Shown here: piece by piece, positions 17,407 to 24,819 of the stretch | Layout: the number at the start of each line of letters is the position of its first letter | How positions within the stretch are numbered: position 1 is the first letter of the stretch | Source of the DNA: Oceanobacillus halophilus | GTDB lineage: Bacteria > Bacillota > Bacilli > Bacillales > Amphibacillaceae | Length of the DNA: 64,000 bases | Direction of reading: 5' to 3' | Assembly (NCBI RefSeq): GCF_003628505.1 | Contig: NZ_RBZP01000001.1 | Coordinates: 1 to 64,000, forward strand | Notes under the pieces: generated by a model | The model's input: the letters and a program-made list of their open reading frames with translations, nothing else | The model's database searches: none | What the model was told of the DNA's origin: nothing | Position numbers and translations under genes: made by a program

Positions 17407-17763
17407 ATGACGATAACGGGTTTAGAAGTTATCCTACTAGCACTAGCAACCTTTCGTCTTACTAGACTTATTGTATTTGATAAAATAAGTCAGTTTCTTA
17501 GATCACCATTTCATGAGGAGGTGGAAGAAAAAGAAACTGACGGAGATGTAGTAACATACATCCAAATTAAGGGAACAGGATTAAGAGCTTGGATAGGTGA
17601 ACTACTTAGTTGCTACTGGTGTACAGGGATATGGTGTGCTGCTACTTTGATTGGATTATACTATATCTGGGCGGACATCATGGAAGTAATTATTATTATC
17701 TTAGCAGTAGCAGGTGCTGCAGGAGTATTAGAAACCATCATAAATAGGCTGATAGAGGAATAA
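17407..17763 (+). CDS. DUF1360 sporulation-associated membrane protein
   Basis: The 118-residue protein has an N-terminal amphipathic or membrane segment with the FRLTRLIVFDKI motif, a central charged loop, the conserved LLSCYWCTGIWCA cysteine-rich segment and two C-terminal hydrophobic helices. These mark the DUF1360 family (B. subtilis YjcA relatives). Molecular function is unknown. The small basic peptide gene follows 17 bases later. Confidence 0.8.
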   Translation: MTITGLEVILLALATFRLTRLIVFDKISQFLRSPFHEEVEEKETDGDVVTYIQIKGTGLRAWIGELLSCYWCTGIWCAATLIGLYYIWADIMEVIIIILAVAGAAGVLETIINRLIEE

Positions 17764-17780
17764 GGAGGAGGAGAGTCAAA

Positions 17781-17879
17781 TTGAGTGAATATAAAAAAAC
17801 ATCTAATAAAAGAACAAGACCAACAAAAAAAAGAGTGAGAAAATCTGGTTGTGGTTGTGGAAGACGACGTAAAAAATAA
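17781..17879 (+). CDS. Small very basic peptide with CGC motif
   Basis: The 32-residue peptide is rich in Lys and Arg, with GCGCGRRRKK at its C-terminus. It starts with TTG at 17781 behind a perfect AAGGAGGAGGAG site, which is the best evidence that it is translated. It directly follows the DUF1360 gene and precedes a strong terminator. It could be a spore coat or nucleic-acid-binding peptide; I do not recognise the family. Confidence 0.65.
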   Translation: MSEYKKTSNKRTRPTKKRVRKSGCGCGRRRKK

Positions 17880-17892
17880 ATAATTTATTTGA

Positions 17893-17942
17893 GAAACTTC
17901 ATTCTTAACAAAGGGATTATCATTAAGAGTGAAGTTTTTATT
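17893..17942 (+). terminator. Terminator after the coat-gene cluster
   Basis: AAACTTCATTCTTAA (17894-17908) pairs with TTAAGAGTGAAGTTT (17923-17937), followed by TTTA. It closes the DUF1360-small peptide unit. Confidence 0.8.
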
Positions 17943-18045
17943 TAGTTCGCTTTTAAAAGATGATTCAATATGAATGAATTAGGGAATCTGGTACATAATA
18001 GCTATTATTAAGAATATGATAAATGAAGACTTAGGAGGTGCTAAT

Positions 18046-18192
18046 GTGGCTAAGGAAAGTAATAAGCAGCAATCTATGGATTTATTTTCAAACAACGCAA
18101 TAAAGGGGAAGTCATATCTAGATATAGATCGGGTTATTTTTGGTGAAGAGTTAAGGGATAAAAATTTAAATAATAATCAAAATAAACGTTAA
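18046..18192 (+). CDS. Hypothetical 48-residue protein
   Basis: The frame GTG (18046) to TAA encodes a soluble, Asn/Lys-rich peptide with a central GKSYLDIDRVIFGEELRD segment. TTAGGAGGTG is 8 bases before the GTG, a near-ideal ribosome binding site, and a strong terminator follows the stop by about 50 bases. This supports an expressed monocistronic gene. No recognised family. An overlapping ATG at 18044 gives only 19 codons in another frame. Confidence 0.55.
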   Translation: MAKESNKQQSMDLFSNNAIKGKSYLDIDRVIFGEELRDKNLNNNQNKR

Positions 18193-18243
18193 TATTTTAA
18201 ATAAAGTTTGAGTGTGTTATCTGCTCAGATATGTAAATTTACA

Positions 18244-18290
18244 TTACTCTCCTATTAAACTTCCAATTTAATAGGAGAGTAAATTTTATG
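18244..18290 (+). terminator. Terminator of the 48-residue gene
   Basis: A 16-bp stem (TTACTCTCCTATTAAA / TTTAATAGGAGAGTAA) with a 7-nt loop is followed by ATTTTA. Confidence 0.8.
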
Positions 18291-18307
18291 TTTACTTATG
18301 TCAAAAA

Positions 18308-18375
18308 AAGTCCTTACTAATTTCAGTCAGAATAGTGTAGCTCTCGCACACACTTATGATTGATTTGTACGGAGG
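18308..18375. repeat. Border fragment of the interspersed repeat
   Basis: TCAGAATAGTGTAGCTCTCG and the following CACACACTTATGATTGATTT closely resemble the left part of the copy at 37683-37725. Only this border is present. The rest of 18376-18627 holds a possible decayed short frame (EEATNPFGGAGNHSSQSIR after a stop at about 18410) and no convincing gene. Confidence 0.6.
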
Positions 18376-18627
18376 GGTAAAATATGTAGTAATCTTCATA
18401 ATGTGAGGTAACCAGAAGAAGCAACAAATCCTTTTGGTGGAGCGGGTAACCACAGTTCCCAATCTATTAGATAAGGGCTTAGATAAAAACTAGACTACTA
18501 TCTATCAATAGCATTCGCCTTTTTTCTTGACAATAGTGATAGTAGTTTATGCATGTCCGTAATACCTACATAGAATGTTAATGTAAGAGAAATCTTACAA
18601 ATATTTTGCATAAAGGAGAATGATCAA

Positions 18628-18765
18628 ATGGATTTAGGTTTAGTAACTTTTCTCGTAGCTGTTATCTTGCTAATTGTATGGTTCTTAGTAACTGTATTTA
18701 ACCGCAGTAACAACAATGTTCAAAATGCGCTTCAAGAAGCGATTTGCGACATGCTTTGTTGCTAG
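18628..18765 (+). CDS. Small single-pass membrane protein ending in CC
   Basis: This 45-residue peptide has a hydrophobic helix (LVTFLVAVILLIVWFLVTVF) at residues 5-24, an Asn-rich linker and a C-terminal amphipathic segment ending DMLCC. AAAGGAG at 18612-18618 is well spaced before the ATG. A clear terminator follows. The family is not recognised; the terminal Cys pair could bind metal or be modified. Confidence 0.6.
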   Translation: MDLGLVTFLVAVILLIVWFLVTVFNRSNNNVQNALQEAICDMLCC

Positions 18766-18798
18766 TATTTAATATACTACGCTTGTGCACGAGCGCAT

Positions 18799-18835
18799 AA
18801 AGAAAGAACCCAGTATTCATGGGTTCTTTCTGTTA
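18799..18835 (+). terminator. Terminator of the small membrane protein gene
   Basis: AGAAAGAACCCA pairs with TGGGTTCTTTCT across a short loop, followed by GTTATTT. Confidence 0.75.
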
Positions 18836-18990
18836 TTTATGAACGGTAGAAACGGAATATAAAGATGCTTTACATAGGACACCTATTTTAGTCATATACA
18901 AGAAGATTGAAAGAACTTACATTCAACACGGGAGGAGTCCGCGTGCTTGTCAAGATATTTTTTTATATTTTATAAAAAATTAAAATTTAT

Positions 18991-19019
18991 TTGACAAAAC
19001 TGTGAACAACATGAATAAT
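18991..19019 (+). promoter_or_regulatory. Candidate sigma-A promoter
   Basis: TTGACA (18991-18996), 17 bases, then AATAAT (19014-19019), located 25 bases upstream of the 71-residue membrane protein gene. Confidence 0.5.
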
Positions 19020-19043
19020 ATATAGCAAGGAGGATTGATTGAA

Positions 19044-19259
19044 GTGGAAACTAATTATCGAATATTAAAAGCTACCAAATATGTTTGTGTACCTATTCTA
19101 ACGCTTGGTGTCATTTTATTTATATACGGTTTTGTAAACGGTTTCTATAATGTGGTCGGTCTTGGATATGGCGCGGTATTAGGTGGAGTATTTATATTTA
19201 TTATGGGATTATTTTTAGAAGCAACTCAAGAGGTATTGGTTCGGAGGAAAAATGGATAA
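19044..19259 (+). CDS. Hypothetical two-helix membrane protein
   Basis: This 71-residue product has two hydrophobic helices (about 13-33 and 38-60) separated by a Gly-rich turn and a charged C-terminus. GTG at 19044 is 10 bases beyond AAGGAGG. A TTG at 19035 is too close to that site. Family not recognised. It has its own promoter and precedes a repeat border. Confidence 0.55.
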   Translation: METNYRILKATKYVCVPILTLGVILFIYGFVNGFYNVVGLGYGAVLGGVFIFIMGLFLEATQEVLVRRKNG

Positions 19260-19274
19260 CTGATGCAGCAGAAA

Positions 19275-19360
19275 ACATTCATAAGTGTAAGCGTGAGCTA
19301 ACTATACTGAATAAAATAAAGCAGTATCAACTGTAAAAGTTCTAAAAGCAACAAATATAC
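19275..19360. repeat. Border fragment of the interspersed repeat
   Basis: CATAAGTGTAAGCGTGAGCT followed by AACTATACTGAAT is the reverse complement of the border seen at 37683-37720. The sequence up to about 19360 (AAAGTTCTAAAAGCAACAAA) is also shared in part with copies near 50740 and 55555. Confidence 0.5.
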
Positions 19361-19371
19361 GAAAAGAGCCT

Positions 19372-19414
19372 AAAAAAAATGACCATCTTATGTTTTGCAA
19401 CATGATGGTCATTT
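19372..19414 (-). terminator. Terminator of the qox operon
   Basis: AAATGACCATC and GATGGTCATTT flank an extended stem (TTATGTT/AACAT). On the minus strand the stem is followed by a T run (19379-19372). Confidence 0.8.
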
Positions 19415-19425
19415 GAATTTTTATT

Positions 19426-19710
19426 TTATAGGTATCCCCAAATCATTGCTAATAGGGAACCGAACACGGTAGCTAAGGCAATAACTACCCCGTAGAACAC
19501 AGTTGTGTAAATAGAGCTTTTATCCTCGCTTTCACCAGCGTGCATAAATAAGACTAACTGTACAGCTGCTTGAACGAATGCTGTCACAAGAAGAATTGTC
19601 ATACCAAGTTCAAATGACATATCCATGAAATAAACGCTAAGCGCAATTATAGTAAGCAGCAAAGAGAAGATAAAGCCATTTACTTGTTTCATTGGAAATA
19701 ACTCTCTCAT
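19426..19710 (-). CDS. qoxD: Cytochrome aa3 quinol oxidase subunit IV
   Basis: Small subunit (94 residues, three membrane helices) of the heme-copper menaquinol oxidase. FVQAAVQLVLFMHAGESE is the conserved subunit IV core. The ATG at 19710 lies just after the qoxC stop; an apparent extension to 19758 overlaps qoxC and has no start signal. It lacks the long His-rich tail found in B. subtilis QoxD. Confidence 0.9.
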   Translation of the reverse strand: MRELFPMKQVNGFIFSLLLTIIALSVYFMDMSFELGMTILLVTAFVQAAVQLVLFMHAGESEDKSSIYTTVFYGVVIALATVFGSLLAMIWGYL

Positions 19711-19712
19711 TG

Positions 19713-20309
19713 TTACATCATTCCTTTCAAGTAGATGAAGCTGAAGATAAAGATCCAAACAACATCAAGAAAATGCCAATATAAGGAGAAAATAAACGAC
19801 TTATTTGCAGTTTCTGCCGTTAACCCACGCTTCTTGATTTGCATAAGGATGAATAATCCCCAGAATAAACCAAATGTGACGTGTGCACCGTGCGTTCCTA
19901 GTGTTGTTAATAAAATAGCTGTGAATGCACTAGTTTGTAGGGTAGCACCGACATGATAGTAATGAACGAATTCATAAATTTCAATTCCTAGGAATGCTGC
20001 ACCTAAAAGGAGGGTCACTCCTAAAAATACTAGCATAGCCTTGGAACGATTAATACGCATTGCATGAATGGCTAAACCAATGGTAAAACTACTTGTTAAT
20101 AAAATGATAGTTTCAAATAGAACAGGTGTTATTTCAAATATTTCTGCTCCGGATGGACCATTTCCTGTTCGGTTTTCATAGACAAAATAGGAAGTGAATA
20201 ATGTTGCGAAAAGCATGATTTCCGCACCAAGGAAGATCCAGAATCCTAAAATATTCATTTTATTTTGTTCGGTACTATATTCAAGAGGCTGCGTGTGATT
20301 CATGTTCAT
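19713..20309 (-). CDS. qoxC: Cytochrome aa3 quinol oxidase subunit III
   Basis: This 198-residue subunit III has five membrane helices and the family motifs GFWIFLGAEIMLFAT near residue 22, HVTFGLFWG near 144 and YWHFLDVVWIFIF near 175. The ATG overlaps the qoxB stop by one base (TAATG), with GGAGGTG 7 bases upstream inside qoxB. This is tight coupling within the operon. Confidence 0.93.
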   Translation of the reverse strand: MNMNHTQPLEYSTEQNKMNILGFWIFLGAEIMLFATLFTSYFVYENRTGNGPSGAEIFEITPVLFETIILLTSSFTIGLAIHAMRINRSKAMLVFLGVTLLLGAAFLGIEIYEFVHYYHVGATLQTSAFTAILLTTLGTHGAHVTFGLFWGLFILMQIKKRGLTAETANKSFIFSLYWHFLDVVWIFIFSFIYLKGMM

Positions 20310-22258
20310 TACTTAGCACCTCCAAATTTATCTTCTGTTTCTTTAATTTCTTTTATTGAAATATGGTATCCATCGTCTTTTTCAAAGGAACGATATGCCA
20401 TACAAGCTAAAATACCGATACCTGATAAGATGACCCCAGGCCAAATATAAAAAACGAATGAGAAACCAAATACAAAGAATAATCCAGCCATAATAATTGG
20501 TAAACCACTATTATTAGGCATATGAATCTCTTTTAAGTCATCTTTATTAAATAATTGATGACCATGTTTCTTAGAATCCCAGAAAGCCTGTGATGAATTA
20601 ACTTGCGGTGTAATCGCGAAGTTATATTCTGGAACTGGGTTATGCGTTGCCCATTCTAAAGAACGTGCATTCCATGGATCATCCCCAACATTTCTAGGTG
20701 CATAACGGAAACTATAGTACACGTTGTAGACAATAAAGATAAAACCAATTGCCATAATTCCGGCACCTAAGAATGAAAGCATATTTAGTGGGCCGAATCC
20801 TGTTGCTTCAGAGTAAGTGTACATTCTTCGAGCTTGCCCATCTAATCCTGTAATGTACATTGGGAAGAAGGCTAAACAGAAACCGATAGTAAGATTCCAA
20901 AATCCCCATTTACCAATTCTTTCATTTAACTTAAATCCGAACATTTTTGGCCACCAGTAAGTAAGCCCTGCTAACATAGCAAATACTACACCTGGAATAA
21001 TTACGTTATGGAAGTGTGCTACTAAAAACATAGTGTTATGATATTGGTAGTCAGCACTTGCCATACCAAGCATAACTCCCGTAACTCCTCCGATAGTAAA
21101 TAGTGGAATGAATGCTACAGAATAGAGCATCGGAACGGTGAATTCAATTTTTCCTTTCCACATTGTAAGAAGCCAGTTGAAAATTTTAATCCCTGTTGGA
21201 ATAGCGATTGCCATCGTTGTGACAGAAAAGATACTGTTCGTTAGTGCATCCTGTCCCATCGTAAAGAAATGGTGTACCCAAACAAAGAACGATAGGAGAG
21301 AGATGATTACCATTGATGCAACCATAGATTTGTATCCATATAAGTTACGTCTTGAGAAGGTTGAGATAACTTCACTATATATACCAAATGCTGGTAGTAT
21401 CAAAATGTATACTTCAGGGTGTCCCCAAACCCAGAATAGGTTTGCCCACATCATATCCATACCACCATCACCTGTTGTAAAAAAGTGTGTTGCAAACTGA
21501 CGGTCGAAAGTACCCATTAATAGAGCTATTGTTAGTACAGGGAATGCAAATACTATAATAATGTTTGTGATTAGAGCTGACCATGTAAACATTGGCATTT
21601 TCATTAGTTTCATGCCTGGTGCTCTCATTTTTAGGATGGTAACGATAAAGTTGATTCCTGTCATTAAAGTACCAATTCCAGAAATTTGCAATGCCCAATT
21701 ATAATAGTTGACACCTACAGAGGTACTGAAATCATTACTTGCAAGTGGGTAATAGTTGGTCCATCCTGCATCAGGTGATCCCCCAATAACGAAGGAAATA
21801 TTAAATAACATTGCTCCTGCAAAATACAACCAAAAGCTAATTGCATTTAATCGAGGAAATGCGACATCTCGTGCACCGATTTGCAGTGGAACAGCAAAGT
21901 TCATTAAACCAATAATGAACGCCATTGCCATAAAGATAATCATGACAATTCCGTGAGTAGTAAATACCTCGTTATAATGTTGTGCATCTAGAAATGAATT
22001 TTCTGGTACTGCGGTTTGCAGACGCATCATAACTGCATCTGCTCCTCCACGGAAAAGCATAAGTAGAGCGGAAATTATATACATAATCCCGATTTTCTTA
22101 TGGTCAACGGTAGTTAACCATTCACGCCAAAGATATCCCCATTTTTTAAAATAAGTGATTCCGGCCATTATCGCAATTACTGTTAAACCAATAGCAACCA
22201 TTGATGCATATATCAATGGACTGGGATGGGGAACAGCAAATCTTTCAAAAAATTCCAT
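20309..22258 (-). CDS. qoxB: Cytochrome aa3 quinol oxidase subunit I
   Basis: The catalytic subunit carries low-spin heme a and the heme a3-CuB oxygen-reducing centre. At 649 residues it has 14-15 membrane helices. Recognisable motifs include the WGHPEVYILILP segment (CuB histidine and cross-linked tyrosine), VHHFFTMG (two CuB histidines) and HFHNVI (heme ligands). The FFERFAVPHPSPLIYASM N-terminus is characteristic of QoxB rather than CtaD. It pumps protons while oxidising menaquinol. Second gene of qoxABCD. Confidence 0.95.
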   Translation of the reverse strand: MEFFERFAVPHPSPLIYASMVAIGLTVIAIMAGITYFKKWGYLWREWLTTVDHKKIGIMYIISALLMLFRGGADAVMMRLQTAVPENSFLDAQHYNEVFTTHGIVMIIFMAMAFIIGLMNFAVPLQIGARDVAFPRLNAISFWLYFAGAMLFNISFVIGGSPDAGWTNYYPLASNDFSTSVGVNYYNWALQISGIGTLMTGINFIVTILKMRAPGMKLMKMPMFTWSALITNIIIVFAFPVLTIALLMGTFDRQFATHFFTTGDGGMDMMWANLFWVWGHPEVYILILPAFGIYSEVISTFSRRNLYGYKSMVASMVIISLLSFFVWVHHFFTMGQDALTNSIFSVTTMAIAIPTGIKIFNWLLTMWKGKIEFTVPMLYSVAFIPLFTIGGVTGVMLGMASADYQYHNTMFLVAHFHNVIIPGVVFAMLAGLTYWWPKMFGFKLNERIGKWGFWNLTIGFCLAFFPMYITGLDGQARRMYTYSEATGFGPLNMLSFLGAGIMAIGFIFIVYNVYYSFRYAPRNVGDDPWNARSLEWATHNPVPEYNFAITPQVNSSQAFWDSKKHGHQLFNKDDLKEIHMPNNSGLPIIMAGLFFVFGFSFVFYIWPGVILSGIGILACMAYRSFEKDDGYHISIKEIKETEDKFGGAK

Positions 22259-22318
22259 GTTTGTAACTCCTTTCGAGATAATGTGTTTTGGTCGATCTAG
22301 CTGTAATCAGACTCGAAA

Positions 22319-23227
22319 TTACTCGTGGTTGTTGTGTTCAGAATTTCCATGATCAGAAGATGAATCTGTCTCAAGTTCTGGACCATGATCATGTCCACCA
22401 TGTTCTCCTTCTGGTGCAGGGGAGAAGTCTAGGTGTGTTCCAGTGTACGTCATCTGTCCGAGATGCCCTGGTTCCAACAATTCATTAAATTCATCTTCTG
22501 TTAGTGGCTCAGCGGTGTCGTGTATTTCATCGACCCATGTATCAAATTCATCATTTGATAAAGCTGTTACATTAAATGTATTTTCAGCAAATCCTTCTCC
22601 ACTAAAGTTTGCGTTTCTTCCCATATACTCACCTGGAGTTTCTGCAGCGAGATTAATGGTTGTAATCATGTCTGCCATTGCATATTTTTGTCCAGCTAGT
22701 TGTGGAATCCAAAAACTTGTAATCGGCCCGTGTGAATATAGTCTAAATTCAATTGGTTGATTAGTAGGTATGAAAACATAATTGACCGTTTCAATATCTT
22801 GCTCAGGATAACTGAAATGCCATTTCCAATTTGAAGAGGATGCATAAATTACTATTGGATCTTGATTCTCATATCCTTCTGGAACGGATTCAACTTCATA
22901 AGTTGATTTTACAGAGACAATAGAAAGGAATATGATGATTAATACTGGTATACCGACGATAATACCCTCAACATATTTATTTCCTTCTATGTGTGGTGGT
23001 TCGTAATCTTTACTTTGTTTTGAAGCTCGGTATTTAAATAACACGAAGACTAACAAAACAAATACGGCAATTACAATAAATGCCATTGTTGCAATTGAAA
23101 TCCATATTACATTCGCAGTGGTTGCTGCCTGAGGACCTTTAGGATCCAATACTAAGAGCGGTTCACAACCTATTAACACTGTGAATATAGTGAAAACTAA
23201 TGATAATAAGGTTAATTTCAATTTCAT
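22319..23227 (-). CDS. qoxA: Cytochrome aa3 quinol oxidase subunit II (lipoprotein)
   Basis: This 302-residue subunit has a lipoprotein signal (LIGC, Cys near 21), two membrane helices and an extracytoplasmic cupredoxin domain. The CuA-binding cysteines and histidines of cytochrome c oxidases are absent; the site reads GRNANFSGEGFAENTF. That is the quinol-oxidase form. The motif VLDPKGPQAA after the signal is also QoxA-type. The C-terminal 35 residues are unusually rich in His and acidic residues (HGGHDHG), a possible metal-binding tail. First gene of the operon. Confidence 0.95.
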   Translation of the reverse strand: MKLKLTLLSLVFTIFTVLIGCEPLLVLDPKGPQAATTANVIWISIATMAFIVIAVFVLLVFVLFKYRASKQSKDYEPPHIEGNKYVEGIIVGIPVLIIIFLSIVSVKSTYEVESVPEGYENQDPIVIYASSSNWKWHFSYPEQDIETVNYVFIPTNQPIEFRLYSHGPITSFWIPQLAGQKYAMADMITTINLAAETPGEYMGRNANFSGEGFAENTFNVTALSNDEFDTWVDEIHDTAEPLTEDEFNELLEPGHLGQMTYTGTHLDFSPAPEGEHGGHDHGPELETDSSSDHGNSEHNNHE

Positions 23228-23480
23228 GTAGTTACCCCTTTCTTTTGCTGACTTTATTTGAATAATCGTGAGTGGTTACTAACTAGCATTGCTTTATATC
23301 CTATAATTCTAGTAAATAAAAAACAATAGGTTTGCATAACTTTCACAAAATGTTCATGAACTTTTGTATAAATTTCGTACAAAATGAAACAGTCTGCACA
23401 AAAAACAGAAGTAAAGTCTTACAAGGGCTCATACCTATATAATAGAAGCAATTGTTAATCGAATGAAAATATCGTGTAAG
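23228..23480. promoter_or_regulatory. qox upstream region with a GTTCATGAAC palindrome
   Basis: This gene-free stretch is the leader and promoter of the minus-strand qox operon. A perfect 10-bp palindrome, GTTCATGAAC, sits at about 23352-23361 beside TTTCACAAAAT. The palindrome and the TGTGAAA half (minus strand) resemble redox-regulator sites of the Rex/ResD/Fnr type. The -10 and -35 boxes could not be assigned with confidence. Confidence 0.35.
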
Positions 23481-23584
23481 ACACATGATTAAACTCAAAA
23501 AACTATTGACTTTTACCATTTAGGAGAGTAATATAATTTCTGCTCATAAAATTTATTTCGAATTTCAATATATATAATTGATTG

Positions 23585-23614
23585 TTGACAAAGATAAATA
23601 TACTATGAGATAAT
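23585..23614 (+). promoter_or_regulatory. Promoter of the tRNA cluster
   Basis: TTGACA (23585-23590), 18 bases, GATAAT (23609-23614); a start near 23621 would give a 70-nt leader before tRNA-Lys. An additional candidate is TTGACT at 23506 with TATAAT at 23532, but its spacing of 20 is long. Confidence 0.5.
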
Positions 23615-23689
23615 TTCAAAGTTATTTTTTTACATTATTGGGTCAACAAACAGAAACTTACATGATAGATAAGTAGACTATTTACTAAG

Positions 23690-23765
23690 GAGCCATTAGC
23701 TCAGTCGGTAGAGCATCTGACTTTTAATCAGAGGGTCGAAGGTTCGAATCCTTCATGGCTCACCA
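23690..23765 (+). tRNA. tRNA-Lys (TTT)
   Basis: Acceptor stem GAGCCAT/ATGGCTC, anticodon TTT in the loop ACTTTTAAT, T-loop GGTTCGAAT, CCA encoded. Nearly identical to the B. subtilis tRNA-Lys gene. Confidence 0.97.
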
Positions 23766-23770
23766 TTTAT

Positions 23771-23852
23771 GCGGGTGTGGCGGAATTGGCAGACGCGCTA
23801 GACTTAGGATCTAGTATCTTCGGATGTGGGGGTTCGACTCCCTTCACCCGCA
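23771..23852 (+). tRNA. tRNA-Leu (TAG)
   Basis: Class II tRNA with variable arm; acceptor GCGGGTG/CACCCGC, anticodon loop CTTAGGA, T-loop GGTTCGACT. CCA is not encoded. Confidence 0.95.
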
Positions 23853-23862
23853 TTAGACCCAT

Positions 23863-23948
23863 GCCGGGGTGGCGGAATTGGCAGACGCACAGGACTTAAA
23901 ATCCTGCGATAGGTAACTATCGTACCGGTTCGACTCCGGTCCTCGGCA
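23863..23948 (+). tRNA. tRNA-Leu (TAA)
   Basis: Class II tRNA with long variable arm (GATAGGTAACTATC); acceptor GCCGGGG/CCTCGGC, anticodon loop CTTAAAA. CCA is not encoded. Confidence 0.95.
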
Positions 23949-23954
23949 TCATAT

Positions 23955-24028
23955 GCGCCCGTAGCTCAATTGGATAGAGCGTTTGACTACGGATCAAAAG
24001 GTTAGGGGTTCGACTCCTCTCGGGCGCG
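23955..24028 (+). tRNA. tRNA-Arg (ACG)
   Basis: Acceptor GCGCCCG/CGGGCGC, anticodon loop CTACGGA, T-loop GGTTCGACT. CCA is not encoded. Confidence 0.95.
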
Positions 24029-24035
24029 CTCATTT

Positions 24036-24112
24036 CGGGAAGTAGCTCAGCTTGGTAGAGCACATGGTTTGGGACCATGGGGTCGCAGGTTCGAATCCTG
24101 TCTTCCCGACCA
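24036..24112 (+). tRNA. tRNA-Pro (TGG)
   Basis: Acceptor CGGGAAG/CTTCCCG, anticodon loop TTTGGGA, T-loop GGTTCGAAT, CCA encoded. Confidence 0.96.
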
Positions 24113-24142
24113 TTAGAAGATTGCGGCATTCAAACGAAAAAG

Positions 24143-24466
24143 AATACTCTTTTAGTATGCGGGTGCAGTTTAATGGTAAAACCTCAGCCACGAGCATGGC
24201 CTCTACCGAATAATCTACGAGTTGCCCCGAAGCATCCATCATCACTGAATATGCTAGAAGATACAGGGGCATGATTGTCGTGGAATACACTAAAAAAATA
24301 CTCTTTTATTATGCGGGTGTAGTTTAATGGTAAAACCTCAGCCACGAGCATGGCCTCTACCGAATAATCTACGAGTTGCCCCGAAGCATCCATCATCACT
24401 GAATATGCTAGAAGATACAGGGGCATGATTGTCGTGGAATACACTAAAAAAATACTCTTTTATTAT
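24143..24466 (+). repeat. Two tandem 154-bp units, each with a tRNA-Gly 5' half
   Basis: Units start at 24143 and 24297, and a third partial one runs into the complete tRNA-Gly. Each contains an AATACTCTTTTA lead, the first 31 bases of tRNA-Gly (24159-24189 and 24313-24343; acceptor 5' strand, D arm, 5' anticodon strand), then an unrelated segment of about 92 bases (ACGAGCATGGCCTCTACCGA onward). The 123 bases after the tRNA half are identical in both units as read. The first unit differs slightly at its start (GCGGGTGCAG versus GCGGGTGTAG). Frames seen on either strand here are tRNA shadows. The inserted segment has no recognised identity. Confidence 0.9.
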
Positions 24467-24540
24467 GCGGGTGTAGTTTAATGGTAAAACCTCAGCCTTC
24501 CAAGCTGATGACGAGGGTTCGATTCCCTTCACCCGCTCCA
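24467..24540 (+). tRNA. tRNA-Gly (TCC)
   Basis: Complete tRNA: acceptor GCGGGTG/CACCCGC, anticodon loop CTTCCAA, T-loop GGTTCGATT, CCA encoded. Its first 31 bases are duplicated twice upstream. Confidence 0.96.
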
Positions 24541-24552
24541 TTTTTTTATTAT

Positions 24553-24626
<74 letters not shown>

Positions 24627-24710
24627 TATTAAGGTGACGAATCAGTCTATGGACATAATTATATACTTCTAAGGAATTAATACTTTCCATATTGAAAAGA
24701 AATAGGTGAA

Positions 24711-24749
24711 AAGAAATAGGGTGCTATTTGCACCCTATTTCTTTTTTCG
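24711..24749 (+). terminator. Terminator of the tRNA cluster
   Basis: AAGAAATAGGGTG pairs with CACCCTATTTCTT across a 7-nt loop, followed by TTTTC. Confidence 0.85.
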
Positions 24750-24819
24750 TATCGTGCATTATATTTGCTACTTATGGGAAAACTTTTTAATAATGAATAA
24801 TTGTTGAGGAGTAAGTACA

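Noticed and set aside
19426-23227. Cytochrome c oxidase (ctaCDEF) identity for the oxidase operon
   Set aside because: Subunit II lacks the CuA ligands and any heme c domain and has the VLDPKGP motif, so it is the quinol oxidase qoxABCD.
24190-24312. Possible group I intron or attachment core in the tRNA-Gly half repeats
   Set aside because: The insert is only about 123 bases, the tRNA 3' half does not follow it, and no integrase is nearby.
23917-24541. Several frames on the minus strand across the tRNA cluster
   Set aside because: They are antisense translations of tRNA genes (typical strings such as AEVLPLN), and the similar frames come from the 154-bp duplication.
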